A stretch of DNA of 64,000 bases, from assembly GCA_026419775.2 (NCBI GenBank), contig JAOPGA020000191.1, forward strand, positions 62,001-126,000, read 5' to 3'. How positions within the stretch are numbered: the first letter of the stretch is position 1; each line of letters starts with the position of its first letter. Below are positions 21,653 to 31,910 of the stretch, in pieces. The notes beneath the pieces are model-generated. The model made no database searches, was not told where the DNA came from, and saw only the letters and a list, made by a program, of their open reading frames with translations. Made by a program: the position numbers and the translations under genes. This DNA is from Acrasis kona. Lineage: Eukaryota > Heterolobosea > Eutetramitea > Acrasida > Acrasidae.

Positions 21653-21927
21653 TGAATACTACTGGTACGCCTTGTCTGGTCAACTTTACAACATTAGCTG
21701 AATTTATTTGTAACATCTGCTTTCAATCCTTCAACTGATGGACTTTTTGTGCTGCTGTGTTATTTGGTTATTGTCTTAAAAGAACTTTTAAATATATCCA
21801 ATATGATTGTAACAGGATAGTTCGTTTTGGGAACTAGCACTACACAAAGGAACACAACCCGCTCATCCATCTACACCCAAAAATCAAAATAGTGACAAGT
21901 TTCCCAGTCATAGCGAGTCTATCAGAA

Positions 21928-23486
21928 ATGAAGACTGCGTACGATGCAGTTCAAGAAGACTACAAAAAGCGCAAGCTTCCTTTCTCGTTCTTCGAAAAGC
22001 AAACAACTGATGGATATACTTTTTTTAATTACCGATACATGACACCATTTACCTTCCCAGAACTTAGCACTATTGAGGATGAGGAAATGCGGAGACATCA
22101 ATCACTACTAAGAGAATGCCGTGGAATAGTTTTCGATACACAAACAGGGAAGTTAGTTTCCAGACCGTTCCATAAATTCTTCAACGTAAATGAGAGGGAC
22201 GAAACTCTTCAAGAAAAGTTGGACTTGTCTCAAAGTTTCCATCTACTAGAGAAAGTAGATGGAACCATGGTTTGCCCAGTCATAACAAGGTTACCGAATG
22301 AAGTCACTGCGAACAATGAGCAATTATACACTCTACATTTTAGAACAAAGATGGGATGGGACACTGACATTGCCCTTCATATTGAAAAACTACTTTTCAA
22401 CACAACGGACCAACATCAAAGACCAAAATTTACACAAAGCCAAAACGGTACATTTACACTCCAACAGAGCGATTCAACACAAGAGCAACACTCATCGGGG
22501 GATTTCCAAATAGGGCGTGATGTAATGTGGAACTACATTAATCACAGCGTTCATTGGATCTCCCAAGGTTACACACCCATTTACGAATTCGCCTCGCCCG
22601 ACAACACGATCGTACTCTTCTATTCCCAACCCATACTAAAGCTCTTGGCCATCCGTCACGTTGAAACAGGTCATTATGTTCCCTACGAGGAGTCCTTACG
22701 AGATGCCCAACATTACAATATCCCCGTGGTCAGTCCGATTGCCATCAACGGAGGAATGGAGGAAGTAATGGAAACAATAAAAAACATGTCTGATGTGGAG
22801 GGATTTGTGTTGAGGTTTGCACGCTCTGGAAATATGTATAAAATAAAATCGAGTTGGTATGTTGATAAGCACAAGAGACAAACCAAATCAGTTTGGGGCA
22901 CTCTTGATGAAGCAGGAGTCTACAAAGCTGTTGCACTGGGCACAATTGATGATGTCATCGCGGGCATTGATGACCAAGAAGGAAAAGATGTTATGAATGA
23001 CTTTAATACTGTTTTTTGGAGAGGTGTAAATTTGACTTGTGTTGGTTTGATGAATAAAGTCGAACAATTAAGGCGTGATGCAGAATCTCAAGGTGTGCCC
23101 GAGCATAACCAAAAAAGATGGTTGTATGAGTGTCTATCCAAAGAAAAAGTAAATAGGGACGAACAAGTTCGTAAGTTTTATTCCATCTGTGTTCATGTTT
23201 TAATCTCGTCAAGTCCTTACAAGTTTGTTTCATAAGAAACAAGATGAAAGTGCAGAGAACATTGTTGTGGCGTATGTTCAAACTATTTTCAAGAGACAAA
23301 AAGGGAAGAAGATCCCAGAGGTCATAAGTGTGCTCGAGAAATATTCAGGACTAGAAATAGCAATGAAGAAGTCTCAATACCAAGGTTTGTTTTTCATATG
23401 AGCTGTTACATTAACACTTCACAGAAGTGAAAAAGAGAAATGACGACCGCAAAAGAGCGGATCATGATAAGACTATAATAAAATAA
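21928..23486 (+). CDS. RNA ligase, T4 Rnl1 family
   Basis: Spliced as 21928-23170, 23214-23384 and 23425-23486 (introns 43 and 40 nt), 491 aa. Colinear with phage T4 RNA ligase 1: an N-terminal lead with ECRGIVFD and SRPFHKFFNVNE, nucleotidyl motif I LEKVDGTM with the lysine that takes AMP, motif IIIa PIYEFASPDNTIVL, motif IV EGFVLRF, and motif V KIKSSWYVDKH. The C-terminal helical part is Rnl1-like too, ending in a basic tail (KKRNDDRKR) that may be a nuclear signal. The family joins 5'-phosphate to 3'-hydroxyl RNA ends with ATP; tRNA or rRNA repair is the usual role. The frame is open upstream only to a GTG, so the first ATG is used. A missing 5' exon is possible. Confidence 0.9.
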
Positions 23487-23971
23487 ATCTCAATATATAT
23501 TAAATTTCGATGAATGTACTTTTGAATTCTTATATCAAAATCCTGAGTACTTGTTGTATGCTTCTCTTTCAACACATCATACGTTAACAATTCGACTTTC
23601 CCATATCAGTCTGAACCATGTTAATAGCACAATGTATGTAATCTTACGTGCGCGGATTTTCATTCTCTATGCATGTATTTTTTCCACCTTTTCTCTATAT
23701 TCATAAATATTTTGTTATTAAATAATTCACAAAAATCCCCTTATTAGTATTGTCTGATGGTCCATCTACTGAATAAATCTGGGCTCCAGTATTCTGATAC
23801 ATTCCACAAGCGTGATATGTGACGGCAAAAATAAAGACATCGAATCTAGGTTCTTCTTTTTTAGAGTCGGAGCGCGCGAACTAATTTGTACCTAATGCCG
23901 TTAATAGACAATTACATCAGTATAGATATACGCAGAAAAAATAACTGTGCGATCCATTAACAAACAAAAAC
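23487..23971. other. Intergenic region, no gene seen
   Basis: About 485 bp between the RNA ligase stop and the RWP-RK ATG. AT-rich, no long frame, no repeat or RNA fold that I can support. The 3' UTR of the ligase and the promoter of the next gene are the likely contents. Confidence 0.5.
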
Positions 23972-24325
23972 ATGACAACACAGAGAAACCTAGTATTTAT
24001 AAATTCTGACCCTACAACAGGATGGAAGCCAAAAGGGAAGAAAATCCATGTAGAAGCCGAGAGCATCCTACAATGCATTCATATGCCTCAAAATGAAGCC
24101 TGCAAGGTGCTGAATATATCACTATCTACTCTGAAGCGCCGATACTACGAGCTGAAGATTGGCAAGTGGTCACATAATAAGTCTCAAAAGAAAAAACGAG
24201 AAGTACTAGTTAACAAGGCTGACATATCTTACATATTGAACAAAAGTGAGCAGAGTCGTGAGGATGCCAATTGGAGCTTAGATTGGATAAAGAATGCTAT
24301 TGCAGAGCAAAGTCATCGAAGCTAA
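23972..24325 (+). CDS. Small RWP-RK-like domain DNA-binding protein, 117 aa
   Basis: The central segment (about residues 30-70) reads ESILQCIHMPQNEACKVLN, then ISLSTLKRRYYELKIGKW. This follows the RWP-RK pattern: a helix with 'LP..EAA..L', a turn, 'S.T.LKR..R..GI.RW'. It resembles a helix-turn-helix, with W in place of the final RWP tryptophan and several Lys after it (NKSQKKKRE). RWP-RK proteins are transcription factors in plants, algae and amoebae that act in nitrogen response, gametogenesis and mating type. No PB1 or other domain accompanies it here, so it is a minimal version. Single exon. Confidence 0.65.
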   Translation: MTTQRNLVFINSDPTTGWKPKGKKIHVEAESILQCIHMPQNEACKVLNISLSTLKRRYYELKIGKWSHNKSQKKKREVLVNKADISYILNKSEQSREDANWSLDWIKNAIAEQSHRS

Positions 24326-24888
24326 TTCACCTTGTTATCAATAAAATAATATTAGTCTTACAGGTTTAGCTAGTTCATCACACGTCTTTTGACCCTCGGA
24401 AAGGCAAATATATTATTTTACTCAATATGGTTTTGAAGAATCCGCGGTCCATCCAAACATGGATTCATCTCCAATTTAATTCTATTTCTACGAATAGGCA
24501 GTCTATAATCAAAAAAAGACTAAAATTAGCAATAATTTTGGATGCCAGTTCGATGTCTATCAACACACTCAGTGGCTATCTATCAACACACTCCAGGGCA
24601 AAATGTGACACTTGCGCAGTTGTCCTACCAAAGAAGATCCTACGAATGCCAGCCAATCAGGCGACTAATATCCTTTTCAGAATACAGCTATTGATGAATT
24701 TATCACTAAACGCATATATTTTGAATTCTACTTGAACTTATTATTTGATAGGTCGTTGAGCTCGTTATGCATTGCTCTAGTCATTCCCTCCTTTCTGTAC
24801 AGAGCCATATGAAAGTGTTGTAGATGCAGCGTGTTTTCTTAAAACCTATAACAAATCACTTCATGTACCACATGAAAAAAAACAGTAT
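24326..24888. other. Intergenic region with a 15-bp direct repeat
   Basis: Lies between two convergent genes. The only open frame (24427-24735) has poor composition and I do not accept it. The 15-mer tctatcaacacactc occurs at 24556-24570 and again at 24579-24593, a 23-bp tandem-like duplication. Otherwise I see nothing. Confidence 0.5.
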
Positions 24889-27800
24889 TTACTTGAATTT
24901 TGATAATAATTTTACAACATACCGGCCGCTCTCCTCATTCTGTTGGCTAGGAAACCCACTAGTGTTACTGTTAATCCAATCCTTGACACTCCTCGACAGC
25001 CTCAAAAGTTGATCTATGGTAGGAACCAAATCTTCTAACTTATCAATTTTCAATTCCCTACACAACCTCTTCATGAGCTTTTTATACTTTGGGAATGTCT
25101 CCACGTATCTTCGAAGCTGAGTCACGGCATGATCACACTCGGGCACAATGTCATCTTCTTTGTCTACGTTTAGAATTGTTTTGAGTTGAGCCATTTGAAC
25201 TTGATAAGCATGGTTTTCTCTTTCTAATACTTTCCAATTCAAACACTTGTCATTGATAGCTCTCTTTAAACTGTCCGTATCTCCATTCTTTACTTCTAAA
25301 AGAGTATATGCGTAGTTTAATATCGAAGAGCTGGTGTCTGATGACGACTTTGTCTTAATGCCTGAATGTTCCTTGTTGATGGACTGCGATGATATTCGTA
25401 GTCCAAAGAGCAGAGAATCTACATCAAGAGATGTTTCGAATTTTGCCAACTCCTCAACAACACTATCGTAGAAAATTTTATAATTCTTACCAATCTGCTT
25501 CGATAGTGTTTCTAAGAGTTCGTCCATGTCGATAGTTTCGTCATCAAGTTGGACATATCCCAATTTCTTTTTGGAATTTTCTCTCATTGTAAGGTCGCGC
25601 ACACGAATGATAAACTTGGTCAGCTTCTCCACTGTGATTTCACGTTCTTTCAGCTTTGGAACAATATCTGATGGATTGCGGACCTTTAAGATGGAATCTT
25701 TAATATCTGCTATCAAATCTCTATATCTTGTTTCGGTCCTTTCTTGATAGCTGGTGTCATTATTGAAGCTTATTTTTAACTTGTCCTGTCTGCTCACCTC
25801 CCCGCTCAACCTCGATACATCCTGCTTGATTCTTTCATTTTCGCACCTTACGTCTAATATTTTTTTACAAATCTCCTTTACAAATCTCTTTAGTTCTTTT
25901 ATAGTAATATACATATCCTGCTCCTCAGGAGTCTCCCTCTTCACATCCAGTGAATTGGACATTATTTTTATTAATTTATCAATTTTGTAAACAAAGTTAT
26001 CTCTGTTACCAGGAGAGAACAACAAGGAAGTGGAATGCTTTGAAGGTGTATTTGCAGACACATTACCATTAGAATACATCTTTTCAGTGTTGATGGTTAT
26101 GGGCGTAACTGCAGATGCGGAGCGTTGGGAGGATTTAAATTGAACATCTTGAGAGGAGTTTACATTTTTAAGAGTAGAAATTGAAATTTTAGGAGAAGAA
26201 GCAAAAGATTGATTGTTTTTGCCAATAAAGCTCGAAAAAGATTGCACACCCACGGATTGATTATTATAGCTCTTGGCTTCTTGACCAGCGATTTCGCTTT
26301 CCAAGTGATGTATGTATTGCTTTAGTTGAGCAACTTGATCTTCTTCGGCATCTTTGTTGTTGTCAGAATATAAATTGTGAATAGAGTTTGAGCTCATATT
26401 TAAAGCGGAGCTGCTGCTATTAAGAACTCTCTTAAACCTAGACAACTCATCTACAAATACATTGTGAAGTGCTTTGAATTGGTTGTTCATGTACTTCTTA
26501 TCTCCTTCACTATCATTCGCAAGGGAACCAACTACAGTTTGCATTTGTTGCTCCAGCTTTTTAAGAGCCGATAAGTGCTCTTCTTGTAGATTTGAAACCT
26601 TTTGTTCTTGCTTTTGGTCAATGTCCCTGAAAAGCTCCAACTGTGATTGTAAATTATTACACAAGCTCTCCTTTTCTGACAATAGATGAGCAGAATGAGC
26701 TCTTTGACGATCATGAGACTCTATTATTTCCTTTACTTCCTGCTTGTGTTTTTCGATAATTTCTTCAGTTTTGGCTACGTTCTCCTCAGATACCTTCAAC
26801 ATTTCTACTCGATGACTAGTCTCAGCTATTTTCATCTCCTGCTGAGATTCTTCTAGCATATGAGATAATCGCTGACACTCGTGCTTATATTGTTCGGAGT
26901 CACGCTCAGCTTTTTCTAATTTTTCTTGTAGCTGTTTCTTCTTTTCTTCATATTCAGCTATATAGCTATTTCTAACTTTCTTCTCATTATTTAAATCGTC
27001 GTGCCATGAACTAATTTTTAAACTCCAAGAATGTTCGGCTCTTGATAGCTGTTGGCTGTGCTCCTCCTGAAGAGCTTCCAACTTGAATTGGAGCTCTTTG
27101 GAGTGCATTTCGGAGTCAGCTTCAATCTTTTTGGATAATCGACTCTTATCAGCTTTTAACACCTCTATGTGCTCTGTATAGTGGTCGCTTAGCTTTTCTA
27201 GACGATCCTCATAATCTTTTACCAAATCCTCCAATCTCTTTTCGAATTCTTTATCGCTACGCGTTTGTCTCTGTTCATATTCTTGTTGTTGTCTTGATAG
27301 CTGACCTTCGTAGTGCTCTTTGAGTCCTGTTAACTTATTTGACCACTCGGTATTTGAGAGCTGCAATGAGGCATTGTGCTCTGATTTCAATTTTTGAATT
27401 TCGAACGTATAAGTCTCGGCTGTTTCCTCCTTCTTTTTTTGAGAGATTTTAATTTGTTCTGATTTGTTTTCCAACTTTTGTTTAAGGTCTGCAATTGTAA
27501 TTTGGTCTTGAATTTGCCTGTCTTGATGATTAGATATCACGTCGTTTGCCTCCTTCAACTCTTTTGATAATCTATTACTGTTCTCGAGTGTTTTTTTGAG
27601 TTCTTCTTCGAATGCGTCGCATCGTAGTTTGACATCACTAACTTCCTCTAATAAATTGTTCCTAGCATCGTTGGCGGCATCGTTTATTAGAACTTTGATT
27701 CTGTCGTTTTGGTCTTGGTTGGCTGACTCTAAGCGTTTGATTAAACTCTTTCTTTCGCTTTGTAGGCGCACCAGTTCCTTTTCTAATTTCTCAATGTGTA

Positions 27801-28400
27801 GTACTGATTCAATTACGATTGATTTTTGATGTTCTAATTGCCCTTGTTGAACAATGTGCGTAGGGTTTGATTCCATGAGTTGTTCGTACTCTGATACTCT
27901 TGACTTGTATTTGCTGACCTCTTGTTGCAGCTCTTCGTTCTGCTTTAAAACTCTGGAAATTTGTTCATTTTCAACATTGGATTGTTCCTCCAACTTGTGT
28001 TGTAAAGCCTCGCTTTGACTACGAGATTTAGTTTCGACGTTTAGTATAACTTACAGATGGAGTTGATTGAACTGCTCATGAAAATCTGCTTCTGAAATGT
28101 TAAATGCACTTGTTGAATTTCTAAACATGAGATGTGATTATCAAATGAGACGTACGTTGAAATGTCTTTTTTGGAAATGTTTGAAATGTTCTGAGCATCT
28201 CTATAACTTTGAAGCGCATTTCTAGAATGCAATAGCAAGAGTTTTGTGTCTTCAATCGTTTTTTGTTGTTGTTTAATCATATGTTTTAACTCTGATTTGT
28301 TTGGCGAAGGGGTGTCGGTAGTCTCTGACAAGTCACTGTCAAACATACTGTTACCGCCGAAGAAGGTACTGTCACCAACGCTTGTGCGAGTGACATTCAT
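24889..28400 (-). CDS. Large coiled-coil protein, centrosome/basal-body type, 1146 aa
   Basis: Spliced as 28156-28400, 28055-28120 and 24889-28018 (introns 35 and 36 nt). The first 80 residues are Ser/Thr-rich with SP and TP sites. Residues about 110-600 are near-continuous coiled coil with heptads and many Glu/Lys/Gln. A Ser-rich linker follows (about 650-790, including TPSKHSTSLLFSPG). The C-terminal third is helical and holds three spaced units with the shape L-x2-I/L-x5-D-[DI]-[IL]-V-P (NPSDIVP, KEDDIVP and LEDLVP). The layout resembles centrosomal scaffold proteins; I cannot assign a named one. The last 14 residues are uncertain because a 38-nt intron-like block spans the stop. It shares a 103-bp divergent promoter with the Moco sulfurase gene. 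Confidence 0.75.
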
Positions 28401-28503
28401 GGCAGAAGGAAAATAACAGATACTAGAGTGGCGGGAGTTATGTCAACCAAACAACGATTTTAAACGAAGTTTTACAAAAAAAGGTGCATAATCAATTTCG
28501 AAA

Positions 28504-30750
28504 ATGGAGTTCAATCAACATGCCACTTTGATTGAATCCATCATCAACACCGACTTTTCAGAAGCGCAGCGGGCAGAAACGCACTTGGACCACGCAGCCA
28601 GTACTATTTGCGCAAACTCTGTACTTTTCAAAGTATTTCAAGACTTTCAGAGTAATTTGTATACAAACCCACATAGTCAAAGCCCTGCATCAATCAGAAC
28701 AAATAAACAAATACAATCCGTGAGAGAACGCATCTGTAACTTTTTTGGAACGAGTATTGATGTCTATGATGTTGTCTTCACCCTGAACGCCACTCACGCT
28801 ATGAAACTAGTTGGGGAGTCCTTTCCATTTGAGGAGGGTTCAGAGTTCATTTGTCTAAAAGAAAGTGCACACAACTCACTGCTTGGGGTTAGAGAATTTT
28901 GTTGTGAGAAAAGCGGAAGGTTTGGAGTTCTTGATGTTCAAGACATTGAATCAAACCTACAAATGAACAAACAAAACGAACAACAACCCACAGTCCATCA
29001 TTTATTCGCATATCCCGCAGAGTGCAACTCAACCGGCAAAAAATACCCACAAAGCTGGACGGATCACATTCAATCAAAGACAACTCCCTTTTTAGGCTCC
29101 GAATCAAAGAATGGACAATGGCATGTACTTTTAGATGCTGCAAAGTTTGCATCAACCAATACATTAGATCTCGATGTGCACAAACCCGATTTTGTAAGCG
29201 TCAGCTTCTACAAAATTTTTGGGTACCCATCAGGATTAGGTGCCCTACTGGTGAGACGTGATACAAATGTATTACAAAAGAGATACTTTTCAGGAGGCAC
29301 CGTAGTGGTGAGTGCGGGTGATGTTCGATATCACGAACTAAGAAAAAGCATCCACGAGAGATTTGAAGATGGAACCATTCCGTTCATGAATGTGATTGCA
29401 CTGGGTGTTGTCATGGACGAATTACCCAAATTGTGTGGTTATTCGGATCCAAGGTCTTTTATTAATTTTGTATCGTCCTATACCGGATATTTGAACGAAA
29501 TCATGTATAATAAACTTTTGAATACAAACCATCACAACGGGTCTCCTGTGTGTGAAATTTATTCTTATCATTCTGGATCCTCAATTATAAACATGAACTT
29601 TTTAAGAAGTGATGGCTCACATCTTGGTTACTCCACCGTAACGCAAGCCGCACACCTTCATAATATTAATTTGAGGAGTGGTTGTTTTTGTAATCCTGGT
29701 GCTTGTCATAAAAATTTAAAACTTACTGCGGAAGATCAACGAAATCATTATGCACAGGGACATGTATGTTGGGACAACAGGGACGTGATAGCAGGTAAAC
29801 CTACCGGAAGTATTCGTATTAGTTGGGGATGGTGCTCGACACTTTCTGATGTGGAGAAGTTCATGAACATGGTACACGAATGTCTTGTGGAGAAGAATAG
29901 AGAATCAATCATCAGTAGTGGTAACCAAGAAATATATTTATCAAAATTGTATATTTATCCAATAAAAAGTTGTGCTGCCATGGAAGTCATTGGCGAATGG
30001 CCACTGACAGAGGCAGGTCCACTTTTCGACAGAGAATGGACGATTGTTGACCAAAAGGGTTCTTATTTATCTCAAAAAAAACATCCACGTATGAGCTTGA
30101 TTACACCTCGTATTGATCTTGACGCTGGTGCGATGTTTGTGAGTTGTGGCCAAACTTCTATCAGAATAGATCTGAACGAGTATCCTCAAGTGACTGGTAA
30201 CAACTATCGCGTGTGTGGCAGCAAAGTAGAAGGTCTTATTTACAAAGAAGATGTAAATAGTGTTTTAAGTGATTTCCTTGAAGTCACCTGTTTTTTAGTG
30301 CGGAAGAGCCCTCTTGTTGATAGATATACAAGAGGGACCAAAGATTTGATCAACTTTTCAAACGAAGCACAGTTTTTGATGGTGTCGAGGGCAAGTCTTG
30401 ACGACTTGAATAATAGATTGTTTGATGAGGTGACTGAGAGCTCTGACTGGTTGATTGAAAGGTTCAGACCGAATTTAGTTGTTGAAGGTAACATTGCTCC
30501 ATACTCAGAAGACCTAATCAAACAACTGCGTATTGGTAATGTAGAGATGTCGGTTGTAGATTTATGCAACAGATGCACGATGATATGCGTGGATCGCGAG
30601 ACTTTAACTGTCACAAGTGAGCCACTTAGAACTTTAATGCAGTACAGGAGGGACGGAAGTCGTGTGTTGTTTGGTATTTTGTTGTCACTGAAGACTATTA
30701 CACCACAAAACCTTCGTGTGCATGATAAGGTGATTTTCGAAAATAAATAA
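28504..30750 (+). CDS. MOCOS: Molybdenum cofactor sulfurase (NifS-like plus MOSC)
   Basis: 748 aa, no introns. The N-terminal aminotransferase class V (NifS-like) domain covers about 1-470. It has HLDHAAST near the start, FVSVSFYKIFGYPSGLGALLVR with the PLP-binding Lys, and the sulfur-carrying Cys in RSGCFCNPGACH. The C-terminal MOSC N-barrel and MOSC domain cover about 475-748, starting LSKLYIYPIKSCAAMEV and including ERFRPNLVVEG and DLCNRCTMICVD. Length and order match eukaryotic MOCOS/ABA3/HxB. It transfers sulfur from cysteine to the molybdenum cofactor of xanthine dehydrogenase and aldehyde oxidase, so those enzymes should exist in this organism. Confidence 0.97.
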   Translation: MEFNQHATLIESIINTDFSEAQRAETHLDHAASTICANSVLFKVFQDFQSNLYTNPHSQSPASIRTNKQIQSVRERICNFFGTSIDVYDVVFTLNATHAMKLVGESFPFEEGSEFICLKESAHNSLLGVREFCCEKSGRFGVLDVQDIESNLQMNKQNEQQPTVHHLFAYPAECNSTGKKYPQSWTDHIQSKTTPFLGSESKNGQWHVLLDAAKFASTNTLDLDVHKPDFVSVSFYKIFGYPSGLGALLVRRDTNVLQKRYFSGGTVVVSAGDVRYHELRKSIHERFEDGTIPFMNVIALGVVMDELPKLCGYSDPRSFINFVSSYTGYLNEIMYNKLLNTNHHNGSPVCEIYSYHSGSSIINMNFLRSDGSHLGYSTVTQAAHLHNINLRSGCFCNPGACHKNLKLTAEDQRNHYAQGHVCWDNRDVIAGKPTGSIRISWGWCSTLSDVEKFMNMVHECLVEKNRESIISSGNQEIYLSKLYIYPIKSCAAMEVIGEWPLTEAGPLFDREWTIVDQKGSYLSQKKHPRMSLITPRIDLDAGAMFVSCGQTSIRIDLNEYPQVTGNNYRVCGSKVEGLIYKEDVNSVLSDFLEVTCFLVRKSPLVDRYTRGTKDLINFSNEAQFLMVSRASLDDLNNRLFDEVTESSDWLIERFRPNLVVEGNIAPYSEDLIKQLRIGNVEMSVVDLCNRCTMICVDRETLTVTSEPLRTLMQYRRDGSRVLFGILLSLKTITPQNLRVHDKVIFENK

Positions 30751-30844
30751 TGTAATGATAACAATAAACTCATATTATGTAATAACTAAAGGTTGTTGGT
30801 GGTGTCACATAAAATACCTTTGGTTTTAAATGCTTTTGTAATAA

Positions 30845-31798
30845 ATGAGTCAATTAACAGAAATGTCTGTCATCAAAAGAGCTGCTGAAACATTGAAACG
30901 TGCTGATTATGTTCTAATAACTGCAGGAGCGGGTAAGAGAGATTGACGTCATTGATTAACATGAAGGTCTTGGTGTTGACTCTGGCTTACCTGATTTTAG
31001 AGGGGTTGAGGGCTTTTGGCGAGCGTATCCACCCATGAAGCAGTTAAATTTGAGATTCGAGGAGATGAGCACACCGAGATGGTTTAAAGAAGATCCACAA
31101 CTTGCATGTATGGCATCTATAGGATTTACCATTTAATTTTAGGGGGTTTTTTTGGACACCGTCAAAATTTATATAAAACGAAAGATCCACACGATGGCTA
31201 TCACATTCTCAAGAGAATCGTTGATTCAAAAGGTCCAGATTCATACTTTATACACACGTCTAATGTAGACGGTCATTTTGAAAGAGTATTTCCAAAAGAA
31301 AAAATATACGAGTGTCATGGTTCAATTCAGCATTTACAATGCACCAAACGCTGTGATGGCATTTGGGGAGTACAGGATCATCACGAACAAAAATTTCCAA
31401 TCAATGTAGATCCAGTTACTTTTAGGGCACAAGGAGAATTACCAAAGTGTCCCACATGTGATGCATTGTGTAGACCTAATGTACTAATGTTCAGCGACTC
31501 TTATTGGAACACTGAGAGAGAAGAAGAACAAGAAGCTTTTAGAAGTGAGTGGTTAGACAAGGTACTCCAACAATGCAAGCAAGGTAAAAAGATGGCAATC
31601 ATCGAGATCGGAGCAGGTAAATACGTTCCAACGATTAGATACCTAAGCGAAAATATGGCAAGAACAACGAAAGGAACTCTTATACGGATAAATGTTAGGG
31701 AATCAGAGATGGATCGAATCGAAAGTGACAGCAACATTTCAATCTCACTTGGCGGTCTTGAGGCACTGACATTAATAGAAAAAGAATTGTTTGAATAA
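30845..31798 (+). CDS. Sirtuin (Sir2 family NAD-dependent deacylase)
   Basis: Spliced as 30845-30932, 30967-31107 and 31143-31798 (introns 34 and 35 nt), 294 aa. The NAD motif is restored only by splicing: ITAGAG, then LGVDSGLPDFRG. AWGFFGHR spans the second junction. HTSNVDGHF is a variant of the usual T-Q-N-[VI]-D-x-H motif, with Ser for Gln. The catalytic His is in ECHGSIQHLQC. Zinc-type Cys pairs are CTKRC and CPTC. PNVLMF and a C-terminal IEIGAGKYVPTIR close the Rossmann part. The domain fills the whole protein, with no targeting sequence, so a cytosolic or nuclear enzyme is likely. The Gln to Ser change at the ligand-contacting position is unusual. Confidence 0.92.
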
Positions 31799-31910
31799 AC
31801 GGCTTTCCGACACATTGACCTAATTGTTAGGAGTTCTTCCAATAACATGTTTTTATTTTTAGTGAATTTTTTCGTCAACCCTGAAATTATTTATAGACAA
31901 CCAACACAAC

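Noticed and set aside
24427-24735. 102-aa plus-strand frame between two convergent genes
   Set aside because: Ser/Ile/Leu/Asn-rich, no domain pattern, contains a duplicated 15-mer; looks like chance open sequence.
30240-30773. 177-aa minus-strand frame
   Set aside because: Lies opposite the MOSC domain of the Moco sulfurase, which has clear family motifs.
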